A stretch of 64,000 nucleotides of DNA from Carnobacterium mobile DSM 4848 (GCF_000744825.1 NZ_JQMR01000001.1:1845501-1909500), one strand, 5' to 3'; shown: positions 48,537 through 57,461, numbered from the stretch's first letter. Notes: a model not told the origin generated them from the letters alone. Numbers and translations are program-made.

Positions 48537-49574
48537 ATGCCAGAAGAAGTCATGTATGTTTCTGAAGATGGAGTAACTGTTATTGGTAAGAATAGAATTA
48601 ATCCTGGGAAAATTGGAAAGCAGAATAGACGGCTATCTGATTTAATTTCTTTTAGCAGAGAAAATAGTATCGCTAATACAATGACTGGCATTATAATAAA
48701 TAGTCCTAATATACTCGAGTTTTTTTTAAGTGAGAATGAAATGGTTGTTGATTTGCCAAGAAATATTGCTAATAAAATCAAAAGTGGGGAATATACTTTT
48801 TCAAATGCAAAAGACGGGTCAATCAAAGCGCAAGTTAGAGATGTTAAAACTGGACAAATCGTTAGAAATCTTGATTTAAAAGAAATATCAAAGGTATCAG
48901 AAATAACTAGCTTGGCTAATATGGCTGCGACCGCAGCGTTGTATGCTCAACTAAAAACATTAGAAAACAAAATTGACAAAGTAAACAAAGGCGTTGAAAC
49001 ACTAATTAAAAGTCTTGAAAACGATCGGCTAGCAAGAGTCATTAGTGTTAGTGAGTCTATGAGTCAAGCGCTTTCCATTAAGAATGACTCTATAAGAAAG
49101 AAAATGTTAGTAAATACGTTAAATGAAGCGCTGAAGGCTAAGAATATGTTCTATAAACAAATAGAAATGAAAGTAAAACAATTAATGGATGATGAGAAAC
49201 AGCCGAAAAGAAAGAGAATGTCTGCAGATGAAGGTAACCAGAAAGCAAAAGAAATTTTAAATGACTTTTACCCTTATAGTGAAGCTTACAAAATTCAAAT
49301 GAGATGTTATATAGAACTAGAAGAATACACAGCTTTGAGTCTTTCTATTGGAACTTTTTATGAACAAATTGAAAATATTTATAGTGATGATATTAAAGTG
49401 GAAATAGATGGCTCTTTCGAAAAAACAGACAATTTATATAGTAAATCTGTTAATGAACTATTATTATCACTAGAGAATATGGAAACCAATATATTCGAAA
49501 ATATTAGAAATCTTGATAATGATGTTTATAAAGAAATTGCATACTCTGGAGGTGAATGTGATGAAAGAAGCTAA
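48537..49574 (+). CDS. Coiled-coil protein of unknown function, 345 residues
   Basis: ATG after TTGGGG-type weak site. Residues about 1-75 form a small N-terminal region (VMYVSEDGVTVIGKNRINPG). LANMAATAALYAQLKTLENK near 126-145 starts a coiled coil that runs to about 215, and a helical C-terminal part has EILNDFYPYSEAYKIQMRCY. The LAxMAATAALYAQLKxLExKIDKVNKGVExL pattern resembles scaffold or sensor proteins with heptads. It overlaps the next small gene by 14 nt. Family unknown. Confidence 0.75.
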   Translation: MPEEVMYVSEDGVTVIGKNRINPGKIGKQNRRLSDLISFSRENSIANTMTGIIINSPNILEFFLSENEMVVDLPRNIANKIKSGEYTFSNAKDGSIKAQVRDVKTGQIVRNLDLKEISKVSEITSLANMAATAALYAQLKTLENKIDKVNKGVETLIKSLENDRLARVISVSESMSQALSIKNDSIRKKMLVNTLNEALKAKNMFYKQIEMKVKQLMDDEKQPKRKRMSADEGNQKAKEILNDFYPYSEAYKIQMRCYIELEEYTALSLSIGTFYEQIENIYSDDIKVEIDGSFEKTDNLYSKSVNELLLSLENMETNIFENIRNLDNDVYKEIAYSGGECDERS

Positions 49575-49704
49575 GAAAGAAAAAAGGAAATATGATAAGC
49601 GAAAAGAGAATGATCGTATCCAATTTTTAAAGAAATTAGCTGTTGGTGGAGCACCGCTACTCATGAGTATAGGGTTAGTAACTATAAAGAAGTTAAAAAA
49701 ATAG
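49561..49704 (+). CDS. Small basic protein with one hydrophobic stretch, 47 residues
   Basis: ATG 49561 follows GGAGGTGA at 49549-49556 inside the upstream gene. The product is MKEAKKEKRKYDKRKENDR, then a 17-residue hydrophobic run (LAVGGAPLLMSIGLVTI) and KKLKK. It could sit in the membrane or be a small partner of the coiled-coil protein, with which it is translationally coupled. No family recognised. Confidence 0.6.
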   Translation: MKEAKKEKRKYDKRKENDRIQFLKKLAVGGAPLLMSIGLVTIKKLKK

Positions 49705-50106
49705 TTGCTCTAGGATTAACAAAAATTAGAATAAAACAAACTGGCTTAAAAAGTTATATTCAATAAAGGTATTATAGACAATTAAAAAGCATAGAGTTAT
49801 GAGCGAAAGTTTCCTAGGGATAAAAAATCATTTTTTGAATACCCTCGTTTACGAAGAAGTGAATAGTAGTATTATTCTGCTTGCTTTGAGGAATAGCAAT
49901 CTAACATATATGAAAGGATCTTGCCGTTGGATAATGAATTGAGGTAAATGAAGGTAGGGGGAAAGTGGTTGTTTCCATTTTAGAAAATACCACTAAAAGG
50001 AAATGAGACTTAGAATCTGACCAATTGATACTTTGAAAGGTCTTATTCAAATCGATTCACAAGTTTTACTTGCTCTATAATAACTAATGATAAAGGTGGG
50101 ATTGTT
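49705..50106. other. Gap without a gene
   Basis: 400 nt of AT-rich sequence marking the right edge of the island. CTATAAT at about 50,078 may be a -10 for the next gene, but no matching -35 is seen. No frame or strong hairpin stands out. Confidence 0.4.
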
Positions 50107-50835
50107 ATGGGAAAGTTGTTCAATAAAAGAATGACCGTTGGTAAAAAAGAACGTCAAGAAAAAGAAGCAGCTGAAGATCAAGTTGAAAGAGAATTTTCAG
50201 AGAGTGATCTGGAGGAAAATGAAAATGAATTTGACTCCTTCTTTTCAGAAGTATTAAAAAGATTGCCGCAAAAAACAGCAACCATCATATTAAGTGCTTA
50301 TGATAAATCAAGAGAACAAGCTGAAAGAACGTTGGCTAAAAGCAAAACTCAATTTGACAGTGTGTTTGAGACCTTTTTGGAAGGTGTCGATGAAGTAACG
50401 CGTAAAAAATGCCATAAGACTATTCATGCTGCATCATTAACAGCAGCGATTATCGGCTGTTCACCTATTCCCTTTTCGGATGCTTTCTTGTTGGTGCCGG
50501 TTCAGTTAACGATGATGGCTCGGTTGCATAAGATATTCGGTCAGTCTTGGTCTGAAAGTCTCGGTAAAAGCTTATCTAAGGAACTAGTAGTGGTTGGTGT
50601 GGGCAGAAGTGCAGTCGGGAATATGCTAAAGCTTATTCCTGCTGTTGGGACTGTTACAGGCGCTGCAATCAACGCGACCGTTGCTAGTGCAATCACAGAA
50701 TCTTTAGGATGGGTGACTGTAAAAATGCTAAATGACGGGGAAGATATTTTTGAACAAATGCTGTCGTTTAAAGGACAGTTTCGTACGTTGCTTAAACTAC
50801 TTCAAGGGTCTACTAAGTCTGGAAGCAAAAAATAG
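50107..50835 (+). CDS. DUF697-like membrane-associated protein
   Basis: A 242-residue protein. After a charged N-terminus (1-60), residues about 110-215 fit the DUF697 pattern found behind GTPase domains: HAASLTAAIIGCSPIPFSDA, LLVPVQLTMMARLHKIFG, and GAAINATVASAITESLGWV. Two hydrophobic helices could insert in a membrane. No G-domain is present here. AAAGGTGGG precedes the ATG. Confidence 0.75.
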   Translation: MGKLFNKRMTVGKKERQEKEAAEDQVEREFSESDLEENENEFDSFFSEVLKRLPQKTATIILSAYDKSREQAERTLAKSKTQFDSVFETFLEGVDEVTRKKCHKTIHAASLTAAIIGCSPIPFSDAFLLVPVQLTMMARLHKIFGQSWSESLGKSLSKELVVVGVGRSAVGNMLKLIPAVGTVTGAAINATVASAITESLGWVTVKMLNDGEDIFEQMLSFKGQFRTLLKLLQGSTKSGSKK

Positions 50836-50886
50836 AGGTTCTATTATGTTTAGTGTTGGTAAGAAGAATGGATCTATTCCACAACT

Positions 50887-51040
50887 TGAAATTTTCGGAG
50901 GAATAGCGGCTGCTTGCAGCCATGTAAAGGATTCAATGCGAATTACGAAGCGGTTAGTTAGGCTTCGTTTGAGACTTGAAAGGCTCCAGTCGTTCCCATG
51001 GCTCTTGCAGGAAGCCGCTTAAATTCCGGAGGAAATTTCA
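50887..51040. repeat. 154-bp long-hairpin intergenic element
   Basis: The two ends are imperfect inverted copies over about 35 bp: TGAAATTTTCGGAGGAA then TAGCGGCTGC on the left, and the complement of TGAAATTTCCTCCGGAAT then TTAAGCGGCT on the right. Inside, AGCCATG (50919-50925) pairs with CATGGCT (50998-51004), and ACGAAGC pairs with GCTTCGT (50945-50968). It is a nested hairpin, either a miniature repeat or a structured RNA. Confidence 0.6.
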
Positions 51041-51107
51041 TTATCTAAAGGTTACCAATACAATTTAACAAAGAACCAAAATAGCTTTATACTAGAAGAT
51101 TTCTCAA

Positions 51108-51144
51108 AGAGGCAAAGTAGTATTTACTTTGTCTCTTTTTTTTT
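51108..51144 (+). terminator. Terminator after the DUF697-like gene
   Basis: AGAGGCAAAGTA (51108-51119) pairs with TACTTTGTCTCT (51125-51136), one wobble, then a nine-T run. Confidence 0.88.
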
Positions 51145-51288
51145 AAAATATGTGTTTCCGTTGGATATGAACTGAGATAAAAAAACTACTTAATTAAGTT
51201 ACTTCGAAGCAATAGCTAGTATACTGATCAAAAAAAACGGGCTGTTCAGAGTAGAGGGATCAACTCTTTTTTTTACTTTCAAATGAAA

Positions 51289-51352
51289 TGAAACCACTTT
51301 CAAAAAATGCTTTTTTTTGATTCTTATTTCGTTTAATTTGAAAGCACTTTCT
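51289..51352 (+). promoter_or_regulatory. Paired operator-like palindromes before the nan operon
   Basis: TGAAACCACTTTCA (51289-51302) and TGAAAGCACTTTCT (51339-51352) are two similar palindromes 50 bp apart centre to centre. They may bind the RpiR-type regulator of this cluster. The second also fits the CcpA cre consensus TGWAARCGYTWNCW with one mismatch, so catabolite control is a second possibility. A TATACT at 51391-51396 is the likely -10. Confidence 0.6.
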
Positions 51353-51435
51353 AAATTTTAAAAGGTATAGAAATTAGTTTCATTATCCTCTATACTTTTA
51401 ATTGTAAGCGGTATATAAAAGGAAGGTGATTACAT

Positions 51436-52128
51436 ATGACAGATTCGAGTTGGAGCAAACAGCTCAAAGGCAATCTAATCGTTTCTTGCCAGGCATTAGA
51501 CGATGAACCTCTACATTCGTCGTTTATTATGGGAAGAATGGCAGTAGCAGCTGAACAAGGCGGTGCAAGCGGTATTCGAGCTAACTCGGCTGAAGATATT
51601 AAAGAAATCAAGAAACTAGTTGACTTGCCTATAATCGGTATTATCAAACGAGATTATGAAGACAGCGAGGTTTTCATTACGGCTACAATGAAAGAAATCG
51701 ATGAGTTAATGACAGTTGGACCTGAAATTATTGCATTAGATGCTACTTCATCAGTTCGTCCGAATGGCGAAACATTAGATGAGTTTTATTATGCAATTCG
51801 AAAAAAGTATCCAGACGTTTCCTTAATGGCAGATTGTTCAACGTTTGAAGAAATGTTGAAAGCGGATGCTTTAGGATTTGACTTTATCGGAACTACATTA
51901 GTAGGATACACAAAACAAAGTAAAGGGAATAAAATTGAAGCAGATGATTTTTCCCTTATACAGAAAGCAGTTGAAAAGCTAAACCGACCTATTATTGCAG
52001 AGGGCAACATCAATACACCGGAAAAGGTAAAACGTGTTTTAGAAATTGGTGTATACAGTGTTGTAGTAGGATCCGCTATCACTCGCCCGCAACTCATTAC
52101 AGAAACATTCGTCGCTGCAATAAAGTAA
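51436..52128 (+). CDS. nanE: N-acetylmannosamine-6-phosphate 2-epimerase
   Basis: A 230-residue TIM barrel converting ManNAc-6-P to GlcNAc-6-P, the last dedicated step before the amino sugar pathway. IIGIIKRDY near residues 60-68 holds the catalytic Lys, ALDATSSVRPN is the substrate loop, and IIAEGNINTPEKV near 185-197 has the catalytic Glu. GAAGGTGA precedes the ATG. It is the first gene of the sialate operon, 51 nt before nanA. Confidence 0.95.
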   Translation: MTDSSWSKQLKGNLIVSCQALDDEPLHSSFIMGRMAVAAEQGGASGIRANSAEDIKEIKKLVDLPIIGIIKRDYEDSEVFITATMKEIDELMTVGPEIIALDATSSVRPNGETLDEFYYAIRKKYPDVSLMADCSTFEEMLKADALGFDFIGTTLVGYTKQSKGNKIEADDFSLIQKAVEKLNRPIIAEGNINTPEKVKRVLEIGVYSVVVGSAITRPQLITETFVAAIK

Positions 52129-52179
52129 ATTAATTTATACGTATGATAAAAAAACAAAACTTAAAGGAGAGAATTAAAC

Positions 52180-53079
52180 ATGGCAAACGAAGATTTAAAA
52201 GGATTGATTTCAGCGTTATTGGTTCCTTTCAACGAAGACGGTACGGTAAACGAAGCAGGATTGCGACAAATAATTCGTCACAATATCGAAAACATGAAAG
52301 TAGATGGGTTGTACGTTGGTGGTTCTTCTGGAGAAAACTTTATGCTTGAAAAAGAAACGAAAAAACAAATTTTTGATATCGTAAAAGACGAAGTAAAGGA
52401 TCAAGTTATTTTAATGGCTCAAGTTGGCGGTACAAATTTATATGAAGCTATTGAATTAGGACAATATGCTACTGAATTAGGCTATGATGCAATTTCAGCT
52501 GTTACTCCTTTCTACTACAAATTCAGCTTTGAAGAAGTAAAACAATATTACTTCGATTTAGTAGATAAAGTAGATAATCGCTTAATCGTTTATTCAATTC
52601 CTGCTCTTACTGGTGTTGAAATTGGTGTATCTCAATTTAAAGAATTATTCGAAAATGACAAGATCATTGGAGTTAAATTTACTGCTGCTGACTTCTTTTT
52701 ACTAGAGCGTTTACGTAAAGCTTGTCCAGATCATTTGATCTTCTCAGGATTCGATGAGATGCTGCTTCCGGCTGTTATTAATAATGTAGATGGAGCAATC
52801 GGTTCAACATACAACGTCAACGGCATTCGCAGCCGCAAAATCATGGAACTAGCACAAGCTGGAAAAATTCAAGAAGCTCTTGTTGTTCAAAATGATACTA
52901 ATGACTTGATTGAAGCAATTCTTGATAACGGATTATACCCAACGATTAAACAATTGCTTAAATTACAGGGTTGCGATAGTGGTTCATTCTTATCTAGGAA
53001 ACCAATGGCTTCTGCAACACAGGCTCAAATTGACCGTTCAAAAGAAATTTATGATACTTACTTGAAAGATGTAAAATAA
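52180..53079 (+). CDS. nanA: N-acetylneuraminate lyase
   Basis: A 299-residue class I aldolase of the DapA superfamily that splits sialic acid into ManNAc and pyruvate. The carboxylate-binding [10 protein letters not shown] is near residues 46-55, the proton-relay Tyr is in [11 protein letters not shown] near 137, and the Schiff-base Lys is in [11 protein letters not shown] near 165. AAAGGAGAG precedes the ATG. Confidence 0.95.
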   Translation: MANEDLKGLISALLVPFNEDGTVNEAGLRQIIRHNIENMKVDGLYVGGSSGENFMLEKETKKQIFDIVKDEVKDQVILMAQVGGTNLYEAIELGQYATELGYDAISAVTPFYYKFSFEEVKQYYFDLVDKVDNRLIVYSIPALTGVEIGVSQFKELFENDKIIGVKFTAADFFLLERLRKACPDHLIFSGFDEMLLPAVINNVDGAIGSTYNVNGIRSRKIMELAQAGKIQEALVVQNDTNDLIEAILDNGLYPTIKQLLKLQGCDSGSFLSRKPMASATQAQIDRSKEIYDTYLKDVK

Positions 53080-53088
53080 AAAATTAAC

Positions 53089-53124
53089 AAATCCAGCTTC
53101 CTTCATTTTTAGGAAGCCGGATTT
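53089..53124 (+). terminator. Hairpin between nanA and the transporter gene
   Basis: AAATCCAGCTTCCT (53089-53102) pairs with AGGAAGCCGGATTT (53111-53124) with one mismatch; GATTCTTT follows. The T-tract is interrupted, so partial termination that lowers transporter expression is likely. Confidence 0.6.
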
Positions 53125-53157
53125 GATTCTTTACAATCATGGAGAGGAGCTTAATTT

Positions 53158-54696
53158 ATGGGGAAATCCGGTTTTACAACAATTGATTTTGTCATTTTAG
53201 TCGTTTATTTAATTTTAGTGCTTTTAGCAGGTCTTTTATTCTCTAAAAAAGATATGGAAGGAAAAGAATTTTTTAAAGGTGATGGTTCAATACCTTGGTA
53301 TGTAACATCTGTTTCAATATTTGCTACATTACTGAGCCCTATTTCTTTCTTAACATTAGCTGGAAACTCTTTTGCGGGAAGCTGGATTTTGTGGTTTGCT
53401 CAACTGGGTATGATTATTGCTATTCCAATTGCTATGCGTTTCTTTTTGCCTATCTATGCTAAATTAGATATTGATACAGCATATGACTACTTAGAACGAC
53501 GTTTTGATTCAAAAGGGTTACGTGTTATAGGTGCTTTAATGTTTATTATCTTCCAACTTGGAAGAATGTCCATTATCATGTATTTGCCATCAGTAGCTTT
53601 GTCAACACTTACCGGCATTAGTGTAAACGTTTTAATTATTGTTATGGGTGTAATTGCTATTATCTATTCTTACACCGGCGGGATTAAATCTGTTTTATGG
53701 ACAGACTTTATACAAGGGGTTGTATTATTGATTGGTGTGACACTTTCGCTATTTTTCCTTGTTAAAGACATAAACGGAGGATTCGGCGAAATCTTTAGTG
53801 CTATGGGGAACAATAAGTTCTTAGGTCCTGATGAGGCTATTTTTGATCCAAACATCTTAAAAACTTCTGTTATTATGATGGTGGTCGGAGCAGGTCTGAA
53901 TACTTGTTCTTCTTACGTTTCTTCCCAAGATATTGTACAGCGATTTACGACAACTACAGATACGAAAAAATTAAACAAAATGATGATTACGAATGGTTTA
54001 CTTTCAATCTTTATTGCAACCGCTTTTTATCTGATTGGTACTGGTCTCTATGTATATTACAAAGTGCAAAATCCTGGTGATGCTGGTGCAGCCATTCCGC
54101 AAGACCAGATTTACGCCTATTTTATTGCTTATCGTCTTCCAGTAGGGATGACAGGTGTCTTGTTAGCCGCTATCTACGCTGCGTCTCAATCAACGCTTTC
54201 AACCGGCTTGAATTCTGTTGCTACTTCATGGACTTTAGACATACAAGAAGTTATCACTAAAAACATGGATGATAAAGCCAAAACAGCACTAGCTCGATCT
54301 ATTTCTTTAGGGGTAGGTATCTTTGCAATTGCAATTTCAATCGTAATGGCTCACTCTAACATCCAATCTGCTTATGAGTTTTTCAATGGTTTTATGGGAC
54401 TTGTCCTTGGTGTATTAGGCGGAACGTTTGCCCTGGGAATCTTTACAAAAAAAGGAAACAAATTTGGGGCTTACGCTGCTTTGATTTCTTCTTCAGCAGT
54501 TATGATCTTTATCAAATACGGACTGCCTTCTGAAGCGGTTAGTCTGTGGTCCTATTCTCTTATCTCCATAACTGTTTCTTTAGTTGTTGGTTACATTGTT
54601 TCTCTGTTAATTCCAGTAAAAACAGAAACTCCGAAGTATACAACAGTCTCGGATATCCCAGAAATCAGAGCAGATCATACGACTCCGGTTCATTAA
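53158..54696 (+). CDS. Sodium:solute symporter, probable sialic acid transporter
   Basis: A 512-residue SSS-family permease with about 13 hydrophobic helices. Family segments include LSPISFLTLAGNSFAGSW, YLERRFDSKGLRVIGAL and the helix-8 sodium-site region AIYAASQSTLSTGLNSVATSW near residues 339-359. It would import N-acetylneuraminate with Na+. The assignment to sialate rests on its position between nanA and the YhcH-type gene. AGAGGAG precedes the ATG. Confidence 0.88.
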   Translation: MGKSGFTTIDFVILVVYLILVLLAGLLFSKKDMEGKEFFKGDGSIPWYVTSVSIFATLLSPISFLTLAGNSFAGSWILWFAQLGMIIAIPIAMRFFLPIYAKLDIDTAYDYLERRFDSKGLRVIGALMFIIFQLGRMSIIMYLPSVALSTLTGISVNVLIIVMGVIAIIYSYTGGIKSVLWTDFIQGVVLLIGVTLSLFFLVKDINGGFGEIFSAMGNNKFLGPDEAIFDPNILKTSVIMMVVGAGLNTCSSYVSSQDIVQRFTTTTDTKKLNKMMITNGLLSIFIATAFYLIGTGLYVYYKVQNPGDAGAAIPQDQIYAYFIAYRLPVGMTGVLLAAIYAASQSTLSTGLNSVATSWTLDIQEVITKNMDDKAKTALARSISLGVGIFAIAISIVMAHSNIQSAYEFFNGFMGLVLGVLGGTFALGIFTKKGNKFGAYAALISSSAVMIFIKYGLPSEAVSLWSYSLISITVSLVVGYIVSLLIPVKTETPKYTTVSDIPEIRADHTTPVH

Positions 54697-54717
54697 TTCA
54701 AAGGAGGAAAAAGAAAT

Positions 54718-55164
54718 ATGGAATTGATTAGTTTGGTATCTCAAGTAAATGGAAATATCACATCAGCTCAGCAAAAAGTAATAGATTATTTAAAGAAACA
54801 TGATTTAGCTTCAATGGAAAAAGGAACTCATCCTATTGAAGGAGATGATTTCTTTGTAAATGTTATCGAATACGACACAACAGATGAAAAAAATCGTATC
54901 TGGGAAGCTCATAAAGCGTATCTTGATATTCATGTCGTTGTAACAGGTGTAGAATGTATTTACCATAGCTTCATCGAAAACATGGAAACTAGTGACTATC
55001 ATGAGAAAGATGATTACCTCGAAATAACAGGTACGAAAGAAAATATCATCAACTTATCTCCAAATCAGCTTTTAGTATTTTATCCTGAAGATACACATAA
55101 AACGGGTGTTAAAGCAGATAAGGAAATGACTGTTAAAAAAGGTGTTTTTAAAGTAAAAATTTAA
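54718..55164 (+). CDS. YhcH/YjgK/YiaL family protein (NanQ-like)
   Basis: A 148-residue cupin of the DUF386 family, with FFVNVIEYDTTDEKNRIWEAH, a metal-binding LDIHVVVTG, and DTHKTG near residues 127-132. In other species such proteins (NanQ/YhcH) speed anomer conversion of the sialic acid substrate. AAAGGAGG precedes the ATG, 21 nt after the transporter. Confidence 0.9.
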   Translation: MELISLVSQVNGNITSAQQKVIDYLKKHDLASMEKGTHPIEGDDFFVNVIEYDTTDEKNRIWEAHKAYLDIHVVVTGVECIYHSFIENMETSDYHEKDDYLEITGTKENIINLSPNQLLVFYPEDTHKTGVKADKEMTVKKGVFKVKI

Positions 55165-55191
55165 GAAAGCTGCTATGTTTAACTGATACTG

Positions 55192-55229
55192 AATAATAGA
55201 GATGAAGCTTTCGCTTTGTCTCTATTATT
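55192..55229 (+). terminator. Probable terminator of the nanEA operon
   Basis: AATAATAGAGA (55192-55202) pairs with TCTCTATTATT (55219-55229) around an inner AAGC/GCTT; no clean T-run follows, only ACTATTTAACT. Confidence 0.55.
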
Positions 55230-55300
55230 ACTATTTAACTAAAAATAAGTTTTCCACTATGCTAAACTAAAGGTAAAGATTGATAAAAGAGGGTAATAAA

Positions 55301-56122
55301 ATGACTGACTATAAAATAAGTATTGTTCCACATATTGAATCGATGGTTAACTTGTTGACTCCGCTAGAAAAAAAAATAGCCCAATACTTTATTGCAGACC
55401 ATGACTCCTCTACGGATTTTTCTTCCAAAGCTGTCTCTAAAAGATTATTTGTATCTGAAGCTTCTTTGACTCGATTTGCTAAAAAATGCGGATTTTCTGG
55501 ATACAGGGAGTTTATTTATCAATATCAAGAATCCTTTACAGAGTCAAAACCTCTCCCATCCAATTTAATGACAAACGTATTTGATAGTTATCAAGAACTC
55601 TTAAATAAAAGTTATTCTATCATTGATCAAGAAAAAATATCGCGAATCATTAAATTGTTATTGTCACAAAAAAGAGTTTACATATATGGTAAAGGAAGTT
55701 CAGGGCTAGTAGCAGAAGAAATGAAATTTCGTTTTATGCGTATTGGCCTTGTGTGCGAAGCGATAACAGATAACCATATTATGCAAATGAACCAAGTTCT
55801 TCTTGGAAAAGATTGTCTTGTTATCGGGTTGTCAATCAGTGGGCAAACTTCTGAGGTTTTAACTGGCCTTAAAATGGCTAAAAAAAGAGGAGCTAAAACC
55901 ATTTTATTTACAGCAAATCAAACAAATGAAACTTCTGCTTATTGTGATGAAGTTCAGCTTTTTGCAATAAAAGACAACTTAAGTACAGGGAATATCATTT
56001 CACCACAATTTCCTATTTTGATTATGATTGACATCATTTATGCTTTTTTCATGGAGACAAACCGCAAACAGCGACAAGAAATTTGGCAAGAAACTTTTGA
56101 AGCCTTGCAAGAAAAAGACTAG
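55301..56122 (+). CDS. RpiR-family transcriptional regulator
   Basis: A 273-residue regulator. The HTH region (about 1-80) has SKAVSKRLFVSEASLTRFAK and KCGFSGYREFIYQYQ. The SIS sugar-phosphate domain (about 105-245) has VYIYGKGSSGLVAEEMKFRF and IGLSISGQTSEV. ATG 55301 is 7 nt from AGAGGG. It likely senses an amino-sugar phosphate and controls the nan genes through the palindromes upstream of nanE (inference). Confidence 0.92.
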   Translation: MTDYKISIVPHIESMVNLLTPLEKKIAQYFIADHDSSTDFSSKAVSKRLFVSEASLTRFAKKCGFSGYREFIYQYQESFTESKPLPSNLMTNVFDSYQELLNKSYSIIDQEKISRIIKLLLSQKRVYIYGKGSSGLVAEEMKFRFMRIGLVCEAITDNHIMQMNQVLLGKDCLVIGLSISGQTSEVLTGLKMAKKRGAKTILFTANQTNETSAYCDEVQLFAIKDNLSTGNIISPQFPILIMIDIIYAFFMETNRKQRQEIWQETFEALQEKD

Positions 56123-56150
56123 GTATGTATGGTTTAAAGGAGAGGATACA

Positions 56151-57047
56151 ATGAATATTTTGGCTTTAGATATTGGCGGAACAGCTATAAAATACGGACT
56201 TTTTGATTCTTCTGGTACTGCACTCACAGATTTATATGAAAAAGTGACACCAAAGTCCGAAACAACCAATTACATCATGAAAACGATTACCGAAATTATT
56301 AAATCTATGAAAGAAGAAAATACTGTTGAGGGGATTGCTGTTTCTACAGCAGGAGTAGTTGATTCTCAAGAAGGTAGAGTTGTATTTGCTGGACCTACTA
56401 TTCCTGACTACACAAACACATCAATCAAGCAAATGGTTGAGGCTTCCTTTGGTATTCCTTGTGAAGTAGAAAATGATGTGAATTGCGCTGCTCTCGGTGA
56501 ATGGTGGAGAGGAGCCGGAAAAGGAAGCCGTTCTCTTGTTTGTGTTACCATTGGAACTGGTTTAGGTGGCGCAGTGATACTGAATGGTAAGTTATGGAGT
56601 GGTGCTGCTCACTCTGCTGGAGAAATTGGCTATCTTCCTATGCCGAGCGGCAGAACACTGCAAGAGGAGGCTTCAGCATCTTCTTTAGTCGCCGATTATA
56701 GTGTGTTGAGTGGCATTCCTGTCAAACAACTGAATGGGAAAGTTATCTTTGAAAAAGCTAAATCTGGTGATAATGAAGCAGCCAAAGCCATTGACAATAT
56801 GTTGACCGCCTTGAATCAAGGATTGTTGGCAGCAACTTATCTCATTTCTCCTGACACAATTGTGATAGGCGGTGGTGTCGCTGCGCAAAAAGAGTATTTA
56901 GAAAATAAAATAGAAGATAAATTAAAACAACACATTATTTCTACTCGTATGCTGCCTGGAAAAATCAGTTGTGCAGAATTAGGAAACTCTGCAGGAATGA
57001 TTGGAGCAGTTTACCACTTCAAAGAAAAACACTTTATCGTCGACTGA
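56151..57047 (+). CDS. nanK: ROK-family kinase, probable N-acetylmannosamine kinase
   Basis: A 298-residue ROK kinase. The phosphate loop LDIGGTAIKYG is near residues 5-15. The sugar site is ENDVNCAALGEWWRGAGKG, followed by TIGTGLGGAVI. HSAGEIGY marks the region where ROK proteins usually carry a zinc motif (CxCGxxGCxE), but no such cysteines are present. It would phosphorylate ManNAc, supplying NanE. ATG after AAAGGAGAGG; the frame is open upstream but has no site there. Confidence 0.88.
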   Translation: MNILALDIGGTAIKYGLFDSSGTALTDLYEKVTPKSETTNYIMKTITEIIKSMKEENTVEGIAVSTAGVVDSQEGRVVFAGPTIPDYTNTSIKQMVEASFGIPCEVENDVNCAALGEWWRGAGKGSRSLVCVTIGTGLGGAVILNGKLWSGAAHSAGEIGYLPMPSGRTLQEEASASSLVADYSVLSGIPVKQLNGKVIFEKAKSGDNEAAKAIDNMLTALNQGLLAATYLISPDTIVIGGGVAAQKEYLENKIEDKLKQHIISTRMLPGKISCAELGNSAGMIGAVYHFKEKHFIVD

Positions 57048-57097
57048 AGGAAGACTTCTAGAACGGCTTGGAATTATTGAAACAAAATCTTGTTCTT

Positions 57098-57122
57098 CTA
57101 CTTAAAAAAGTAGGAATATTTT
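57098..57122 (+). terminator. Weak terminator after nanK
   Basis: CTACTT (57098-57103) pairs with AAGTAG (57108-57113), then GAATATTTTTCT. Confidence 0.45.
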
Positions 57123-57275
57123 TCTGGTTTACTATGAAGTAGATGCTGTTTAAACTGTGATAAGGATATTCTCTGTGAGTGATGAAAACAAGTAGCAAGC
57201 ATTTTGAAGAAGTTAATGTGTTTGTATTACTTTATCAACTAAACCAGATTATAAAGCACCTCAGGAGGAATTAAT

Positions 57276-57405
57276 ATGTATTTAGTAGAATTACAACAGG
57301 GAGATGGGCGCCATACAGTGGGTTTGTTTAATGTTAGAAATGACAGCAGATGACTTCCGTCAAGTAGTGGATATTGACTTAGATGGCCACTTCATTATGT
57401 CAAAT
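57276..57405 (+). pseudogene. Fragment of a short-chain dehydrogenase gene
   Basis: The frame around 57,330-57,403 reads EMTADDFRQVVDIDLDGHFI, a characteristic central SDR segment (the helix after NNAG). A GAGGAAT site and an ATG at 57276 precede it in another frame. The rest of the gene is missing, so it is a remnant, unrelated to the intact SDR at 31.9 kb as far as I can see. Confidence 0.65.
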
Positions 57406-57416
57406 ATACTAAGATT

Positions 57417-57461
57417 AGTAGTGCATATCCACGACGGTGGATATGCACTACTATTTTTTTA
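57417..57461 (+). terminator. Strong terminator behind the SDR remnant
   Basis: AGTAGTGCATATCCAC (57417-57432) and its perfect 16-bp complement (57437-57452) have loop GACG and are followed by ATTTTTTTAT. Confidence 0.9.

Noticed and set aside
35300-49700. Prophage
   Set aside because: The region is AT-rich and accessory but has no integrase, terminase, capsid, tail or lysis gene.
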